Assembly (NCBI GenBank): GCA_026997215.1
Contig: JALWJP010000173.1
Location: 1-9,943 of the forward strand
DNA from: Nanobdellati archaeon
GTDB taxonomy: Archaea > EX4484-52 > JAADEF01
Direction: 5' to 3'
Length of the DNA stretch: 9,943 nt
Shown: positions 5,538-9,943 of the stretch, in pieces
How the letters are laid out: every line of letters begins with the position of its first letter
Numbering within the stretch: the stretch's first letter is position 1
The notes under the pieces: model-generated
Database searches by the model: none
Seen by the model: the letters and a program-made list of their open reading frames with translations, nothing else
Told to the model about the DNA's origin: nothing
Translations under genes and position numbers: made by a program

Positions 5538-6522
5538 AGTTGCATGGTTGATGATAGCTACTTTTTTAATGAGCGGTTTTCAGCACATAGTATTTGCAGG
5601 AGATTGGTTGTGTAATTCCGTTGACTTTTATTATGATGTAAATAAAAATAAGGTTTTAGATGGTGCAGATAAAAGAATTACAGAAGAGGTAAAAAAACTT
5701 ATAAGAGAAGGCAAACAATATTTTCCTTTAAATACATTTATAGTTGCTAGCAACAATTATTGTAAAAAATGGTTAAATTTGCATTGGTGTAGTAATACTG
5801 CTTATTGGAACGATTATGTAAATGGTATAGATTATTTAACCATTTACAAAGGAGGTAAAATAGTGCCAAAATTAGTTGAAGAATTACGTTATGAAACCTC
5901 ACTTAATACTATAGAGGATCTATATAAATTAAAAGAAATTTATAAACAATCACTCTATACAGACATAACTTATATGCAAAATTACGATGATGAATTAAAC
6001 CCCTTTGATTACGCTCCATCTACTGTTTTTATAAGTGTACCTGAAGAAATAAGCCAAGAGGACTTTGAAGAAACCATCATGAGAACAAACATAGAAAACT
6101 TAATGGATTATATTAACACTCATTATAATGAAGATGAGATTCAATGCTCTGTAACATATCCCACAACAGCTTCTGCAAAAATAACGTGTTGGAAAAAGAA
6201 ATTAACACATCAACAGCAACAAGTATTTAATAACGAAACCAATACCACAGAAAATGTTACCGTTACCGTCGTGAATACTATAGAAGATACGATGTATCTT
6301 AATTTTGAAGAAGTGTTCTTAAGATTAAATGAAGAAGGGTTAGCAAGAATAAAGACTGTTGAAACCTTTACATTCACCGCTGTAGGAGGTACTCCTGTAA
6401 AAATAGCGGAAAATGTAAAAACCTTTTATATTGATGAACCGGTAAGATATTCTTTTATTCATACGCCCCAGAGAATACTAACATGTCATGTAGATCCTCA
6501 TGGGGTAGTTGTCTGCCTCTAG
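5518..6522 (+). CDS. Secreted protein with a single calcium-loop motif, function unknown
   Basis: A 334-residue exported protein, starting at ATG 5518 because of the well-placed Shine-Dalgarno site. The signal peptide is about residues 1-27 (basic MRSLKNK, hydrophobic 9-18, then FQHIVFA before GDW). Soon after, residues 40-51 (DVNKNKVLDGAD) repeat the calcium-loop pattern found in the first gene of this operon: shared D-V-N-x-N, a hydrophobic pair, D at 9 and D at 12. C32, C82, C91, C210, C224, C323 and C333 lie in the exported part; C323 and C333 are in the C-terminal segment CHVDPHGVVVCL. There is no C-terminal membrane segment. Acidic helical stretches (about 172-206) are followed by an Asn/Thr/Gln-rich part (231-250) with N-glycosylation sequons. 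The gene overlaps its upstream partner by 20 bases, so the products are likely made together. No family recognised. Confidence 0.85.
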   Translation: MRSLKNKVAWLMIATFLMSGFQHIVFAGDWLCNSVDFYYDVNKNKVLDGADKRITEEVKKLIREGKQYFPLNTFIVASNNYCKKWLNLHWCSNTAYWNDYVNGIDYLTIYKGGKIVPKLVEELRYETSLNTIEDLYKLKEIYKQSLYTDITYMQNYDDELNPFDYAPSTVFISVPEEISQEDFEETIMRTNIENLMDYINTHYNEDEIQCSVTYPTTASAKITCWKKKLTHQQQQVFNNETNTTENVTVTVVNTIEDTMYLNFEEVFLRLNEEGLARIKTVETFTFTAVGGTPVKIAENVKTFYIDEPVRYSFIHTPQRILTCHVDPHGVVVCL

Positions 6523-7547
6523 TTTTCTTCTTTATCTTCTTTTATTCCTTTTAAAGAAGAAGATTTCTTCTTAAGAAGAGTAGGAAAGGGAGAATACAGA
6601 TTCTTTAGTAAAACTATTCGGGATAATTTAACTTCATCCTCATAAGAATAATGAGAAAGATAAGGAATAAGAGCTAAAGCAAAGTTTTTTACTTCTTCAT
6701 GAGAAGGCATATTTTTTATAGTTAGCCTTCTCCGGGAATATCCCAACCACATATAAGCCTTAACCTCTATAAAATCAAAATTACCTTTTTTAAACAAACG
6801 AGCATATTGTTCCAAGTACTCTTCTTTATCATTTACTCCTTTTATTAAAGTCAATCGTGCAACTTTTCTTACAGGCAACTTACTTATAATTTCTAAAGTA
6901 TGATGTAACCTCTCCCATCCATCTTCATAAACACTCCTATTCACTTTCTTAAATACCTCTTCATTAGGAGCATCTATAGAAATATATATTTGAGAAGGCA
7001 TTCCATTACGCATCTCATACATTTCCTGAAATCTTTCAGGATGCATACCGTTGCTTACAACAAAAATAGTTTCTGCACCATATTTTTCTCTTAAAAGTTT
7101 AATCATCTCTGGTAAACGAGGATATAAAGTGGGTTCCCCTGATAACGAAATTGCCCAATGAGTTGGTTTTAAAGCTTCTTTAAGCAAATCCTTATCCACA
7201 TCTTTATTGCCTTTAAAACCTGAAAGAAGTTTTTCTCGTTCCTTAAGCAAGCCTTCTATAATAGTCTCAGGATCATCAACTTCTTGAGTTGTAGGTTCTC
7301 TAAACTTCATAAATTCCATAGGTCTCCAGCAAAAAATACAATTCTGAGAGCAGAGCATAGCTAAAGGAGTTACTTCAGCACACCGATGAGTATCAATACC
7401 ATAAAACTTATGTTTATAGCAAACAGCCTCTCTTTTCAAAGCTTTTTTAGTCCAAGTACATATTTGAACTGCTGCTTGTTGACCTGCAATACCGTATTTC
7501 TTCTTCCTTAATTGAATTTTAACCTCAAAAGGTATTTCTAAACCCAT
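6519..7547 (-). CDS. taw1: tRNA-Phe 4-demethylwyosine synthase, archaeal TYW1 (radical SAM)
   Basis: A 342-residue radical SAM enzyme that condenses N1-methylguanosine-37 of tRNA-Phe with pyruvate carbons to form imidazoguanosine-14 (imG-14), the tricyclic precursor of wyosine bases. The radical SAM motif is C66-x3-C70-x2-C73 (LCSQNCIFCWRP). Three more cysteines, C30, C43 and C56, have the regular 13-residue spacing known for the second [4Fe-4S] cluster of TYW1. CYKHKFYGI, THRC and the SAM-site segments LSGEPTLYP (135-143) and VVSNGMHPE (163-171) are family hallmarks, as is the EVKAYMWLGYSRRRL stretch (261-275). Length is normal for archaeal Taw1, which lacks the flavodoxin domain of the eukaryotic enzyme. 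The ATG overlaps the gatA stop (TAATG) and AGGGGA at 7555-7560 is its ribosome site. The C-terminus is a Lys/Ser-rich tail. Upstream (Trm5) and downstream (Taw2, Taw3) enzymes are not in the window. Confidence 0.96.
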   Translation of the reverse strand: MGLEIPFEVKIQLRKKKYGIAGQQAAVQICTWTKKALKREAVCYKHKFYGIDTHRCAEVTPLAMLCSQNCIFCWRPMEFMKFREPTTQEVDDPETIIEGLLKEREKLLSGFKGNKDVDKDLLKEALKPTHWAISLSGEPTLYPRLPEMIKLLREKYGAETIFVVSNGMHPERFQEMYEMRNGMPSQIYISIDAPNEEVFKKVNRSVYEDGWERLHHTLEIISKLPVRKVARLTLIKGVNDKEEYLEQYARLFKKGNFDFIEVKAYMWLGYSRRRLTIKNMPSHEEVKNFALALIPYLSHYSYEDEVKLSRIVLLKNLYSPFPTLLKKKSSSLKGIKEDKEEN

Positions 7548-8947
7548 TAAAATATCCCCTTATAGTTTTGCTCGATCCAATAAGCCATTGCCAGTGCATT
7601 AGCATCTTTAAAATGATCAGAAATAATGTGTAATCCGGCAGGTAAAGATAAAGTTGTTTTTAAAGGAACATTAACATGAGGTAAACCTGCTAAATTAACA
7701 GGAACAGTTAGCACATCTAAAGCATATACTTCGTGAGGCCTTAAGTTTTCCACATCCTCAAATTTTGGTGGTAAAATAGGCATAGTTGGTGCTAACAAAA
7801 AGTCGTAATTTAGAAGATGCTGTTTAAACTCCTTTATAACTTTGCTTCTTACTTTTAAAGCTTTAATGTAATATGCATCTCTATATCCTGCCATTCTAAC
7901 AAAACTACCTAAAATTATTCTTCTTTTAACCTCCTCACCAAAATACTTAGATCGAATTTCAGAAAAGTATTCGTCAAAGTGCTTACCTTTCACATCACCC
8001 TCCTTACCATATCTCATACCACAATATTTAGCTAAGTTTGTAGAGGCTTCTGCTGTAGCAATTACATAGTAAGAGGCTAAAGCTGCATCAGTTAAGCTTA
8101 AAGATATCTCCTCAACTTCCAATCCCTCATTAACTAAGAAATCTATAACTTTTTTTAAACTATTTTTAATTTCTTTGTCGATTATTCTTTCTTCATAATC
8201 CTTTATAATCGCTATTTTAGAATTAGAGGGGTCAAAAGAGCTCAAGACTTTTAAAAAATCTAAGGGATAATCGTGAGTAGTAGGATCTCTTTCATCTCTT
8301 CCTTTGATAGTGTTTAAAATAAAAGCTAAATCATAAGCAGATGATGCCATCACTCCTGGTTTATCGAGTGTATTAGCATAATCTATTAAGCCATAGCGAG
8401 AAAGCAAACCATAAGTAGGAGTAATGCTAAATACACCATTAAAAGCTGCAGGATTTGATATGCTTCCTCCTGTACTTTCTGCTATGGCAACATGGGGCTC
8501 CCCCTTAAGCAAACGTGTTATAACTCCTGCTCCCCCGCTCGATCCTCCTGCTACACGAGTAACATCATTAGCATTCTTAGGAATATTAAAAGCACAGTTA
8601 GTGGAAAAACTACCAAAGCCAAACTCGTCCATGGCAGTCTTTCCAAGAATGTGGGCTCCAGCATCTTTCAATCTTTTAACAATGGTAGCATCGAAAGGAG
8701 GAATATAATCCTCTAAGATCCTACTACCAGCAGTAGTTCTCATATTCTTAGTTGTAAAGCAGTCTTTAACACTTACAACAAGTCCTTTAAGTTTGGTTTC
8801 TTGATAATCTTTAGGATCTTCTTCATTAAAAGTAATCATGAAGTTGTAATCTTTATCTAAGGTTTTTGCTTTTTCTATTATATAGGAAATATTTTCCTTA
8901 ATTTCCTTATTAGTTAATTCTTCCTCTAACCATTCCCTCAAGTTCAT
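7547..8947 (-). CDS. gatA: Asp-tRNA(Asn)/Glu-tRNA(Gln) amidotransferase subunit A
   Basis: A 466-residue amidase-signature protein, the glutaminase subunit of GatCAB, which releases ammonia from glutamine for amidation of misacylated tRNA; in archaea the complex mainly makes Asn-tRNA, since GatDE serves Gln. The triad is visible: K61 in VVSVKD, cis-Ser S136 in GGSSGG (134-139), and nucleophile S162 in STGGSIS (158-164). LKGLVVSVKD, AGAHILGKTAMDEFG and TPTYGLLSRYGLI are standard. Oddities: the usual DTGGSIR reads STGGSIS, so the conserved Asp and Arg are replaced, and the spacing from cis-Ser to nucleophile is 26 rather than the 24 of typical GatA. Both could be lineage features. It follows gatC by four bases after the stop and runs directly into taw1; gatB is not adjacent. 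GAGTGA before the ATG serves as ribosome site. A non-GatA amidase is unlikely given gatC next door. Confidence 0.95.
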   Translation of the reverse strand: MNLREWLEEELTNKEIKENISYIIEKAKTLDKDYNFMITFNEEDPKDYQETKLKGLVVSVKDCFTTKNMRTTAGSRILEDYIPPFDATIVKRLKDAGAHILGKTAMDEFGFGSFSTNCAFNIPKNANDVTRVAGGSSGGAGVITRLLKGEPHVAIAESTGGSISNPAAFNGVFSITPTYGLLSRYGLIDYANTLDKPGVMASSAYDLAFILNTIKGRDERDPTTHDYPLDFLKVLSSFDPSNSKIAIIKDYEERIIDKEIKNSLKKVIDFLVNEGLEVEEISLSLTDAALASYYVIATAEASTNLAKYCGMRYGKEGDVKGKHFDEYFSEIRSKYFGEEVKRRIILGSFVRMAGYRDAYYIKALKVRSKVIKEFKQHLLNYDFLLAPTMPILPPKFEDVENLRPHEVYALDVLTVPVNLAGLPHVNVPLKTTLSLPAGLHIISDHFKDANALAMAYWIEQNYKGIF

Positions 8948-8951
8948 ATTA

Positions 8952-9224
8952 TCACTCTAGTGTTTTAGGCCCTTTAAAATAACCTTCTTCTTTATTTTTT
9001 GTATTCTTAAAAGTGTGCTCCATACTCATACTTTTTTCGGGTTTATCCTTGCGCATAACATTGCTTAAAGGAGTGGGATGAATGATTATCTTTTCATCAG
9101 AAACATCAATAGAATTCAATACCTCAAACATCTTTAAAATCTCATCTAAATCTTTATCAAAAGTCTTCTTTTCCTCAGAACTTAACCATAATCTTGACAT
9201 TTTTGCTACTTTCTCTATATCCAT
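8952..9224 (-). CDS. gatC: Asp-tRNA(Asn)/Glu-tRNA(Gln) amidotransferase subunit C
   Basis: A 90-residue protein, the usual size for GatC, the small subunit that wraps around GatA and holds it to GatB. Typical features are the N-terminal helix IEKVAKMSRLWLSSEE (3-18), the second helix FDKDLDEILKMFEVLNSID (22-40), then HPTPLSNVMRKDKPE (49-63) and the C-terminal EEGYFKGPKTLE (79-90) that ends in the family's G-x-F-x-x-P-x-x-L/I-E pattern. It is the first gene of the gatC-gatA-taw1 operon and lies 67 bp after the stop of the surface-protein fragment. A TATA-like box about 26 bp before its ATG suggests it is transcribed from its own promoter as a leaderless mRNA. Confidence 0.93.
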   Translation of the reverse strand: MDIEKVAKMSRLWLSSEEKKTFDKDLDEILKMFEVLNSIDVSDEKIIIHPTPLSNVMRKDKPEKSMSMEHTFKNTKNKEEGYFKGPKTLE

Positions 9225-9240
9225 ACCTTAATCATATTAA

Positions 9241-9260
9241 AAGAATTTTTAAAATTTTAA
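9241..9260 (-). promoter_or_regulatory. Probable TATA box for gatC-gatA-taw1
   Basis: On the - strand the segment reads TTAAAATTTTAAAAATTCTT, with the TTTTAAAAAT core centred about 26 bases before the ATG at 9224. AAGGT directly touching the ATG is too close to act as a normal Shine-Dalgarno site. This fits the leaderless pattern of the other cluster starts. Confidence 0.45.
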
Positions 9261-9291
9261 CTTGGTAAACCAGAATTGTTGTTGAGTAGAA

Positions 9292-9942
9292 CTAACAATC
9301 CCTAACAAACTTATAAGTTCCGCATTCCGTCGCAACTATAACTCTATATTTCTCTCCTTCTAAGCAGGGGAATGAGCAATTATTTGCAGGGAAAGCATAA
9401 TATTTTATGCCTAAAGGAGAGATATAGGAGTTGTTAAGATATAAGGAGCAGTACTTATCTGGATTAGATAAGCTTTCTATGGTTATGGATGTTATGGTTA
9501 AGTTGAGATTAGAAGGGTTATCTAAGAAGAGTTTAATAGATTCTTCTGCTTTATCTATGTAAGTTAAGGTGTAAGCATCTAATATTGGGGTATCTAACCT
9601 ATCATATCTTGCATTAAGTATAATTTTGAGGAATAAAGATTTCCAGGATTGTTGTTGTGGTGTGAAATCATAGGTATTGCTTGAGTCTAAAGATATTTTT
9701 GTGTATGTTGTATTGTCAGGGGATATGAAGATGTCTATGAGGTTAGGGTATTTATCAATGTTGAATGTTAAAGATGTTATTACATCTGCTGGGGTTAAGT
9801 TGAATGTTAAGAGGTTTTTGGATATTAGTTGGCCTGTGGTGTAGTAAGGGTTTGTTACTGAGAATGATGTTATGGATTGAGTATAAGCATTTATTTCTTG
9901 TAAATTATCTCTGGTTTTTAATAAAAACCAGACGTCTTTGTT
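9292..9942 (-). CDS. C-terminal 216 residues of a large surface protein (5' end outside window)
   Basis: The - strand is open for 216 codons from the window edge to TAG (9292-9294). This explains a 700-bp stretch that otherwise looks empty; the fragment contains no Met codon, so it is easy to miss. The sequence is rich in Asn, Thr, Ser, Leu and Tyr, with alternating hydrophobics. ISPDNTTYTKISLD (about 73-86), a PQQQSWKSLFLKIILNARYD segment and LDTPILDAYTLTYID look like a beta-sandwich domain of the discoidin or carbohydrate-binding kind. The last ~60 residues carry five cysteines (KYCSLYL, NNCSFPCLEG, ATECGTY, RDC) and a GEKYRVIVATECGTYKF strand pattern that resembles C-terminal beta domains of archaeal pilins or S-layer-associated proteins. 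No membrane segment follows. Family assignment is uncertain; extracellular location is inferred from composition and cysteines. Confidence 0.75.
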   Translation of the reverse strand, partial: NKDVWFLLKTRDNLQEINAYTQSITSFSVTNPYYTTGQLISKNLLTFNLTPADVITSLTFNIDKYPNLIDIFISPDNTTYTKISLDSSNTYDFTPQQQSWKSLFLKIILNARYDRLDTPILDAYTLTYIDKAEESIKLFLDNPSNLNLTITSITIESLSNPDKYCSLYLNNSYISPLGIKYYAFPANNCSFPCLEGEKYRVIVATECGTYKFVRDC

Positions 9943-9943
9943 G

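Noticed and set aside
8424..8716. Two open frames on the + strand opposite gatA
   Set aside because: They are antisense shadows of the conserved GatA catalytic region and have no recognisable protein features.

Overview
The window is AT-rich, densely packed archaeal chromosomal DNA. The archaeal assignment rests on an archaeosine tRNA-guanine transglycosylase with a C-terminal PUA domain (tgtA), an archaeal-type TYW1 radical SAM enzyme (taw1), a tRNA-Ser with G73 and no encoded CCA, and start regions in which the first gene of each cluster has a TATA-like box about 26 bp before its start codon (suggesting leaderless mRNA) while internal genes have Shine-Dalgarno sites. Small genes, overlapping stops and short spacers suggest a compact genome, possibly DPANN or a deep euryarchaeal lineage; the sequence alone does not settle this. 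No insertion sequence, CRISPR array or phage gene was seen.

Left part, + strand (1-3399): the tail of an unidentified gene; a six-cysteine lipoprotein immediately followed by tgtA; then a separately promoted three-gene cluster of two small homologous membrane proteins (half-permease type, COG0701-like) and a NifX/NifB-type small protein joined by an ATGA overlap. A 120-bp spacer with three successive hairpins (3419-3503) separates this cluster from a tRNA-Ser(UGA) on the - strand (3520-3604).

Middle, + strand (3676-6522): a three-gene operon of exported proteins of unknown function: an N-terminally anchored protein, a large ectodomain with a C-terminal membrane anchor and eight extracellular cysteines, and a secreted protein. 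The first and third carry the same EF-hand/dockerin-like calcium loop pattern (D-V-N-x-N-x-I/V-x-D-x-x-D). This is the best candidate for an undescribed system, probably a cell-surface assembly, but no function can be read from the sequence.

Right part, - strand (9943-6519): the C-terminal part of another surface protein that enters from the window edge, then a tight operon gatC-gatA-taw1. gatC and gatA encode two subunits of the tRNA-dependent amidotransferase (gatB is not adjacent), and taw1 makes the wyosine base of tRNA-Phe. taw1 ends tail to tail with the surface operon, sharing a CTAG stop overlap. tgtA, taw1, gatCA and tRNA-Ser give the window a clear tRNA-biology theme, interleaved with envelope proteins.
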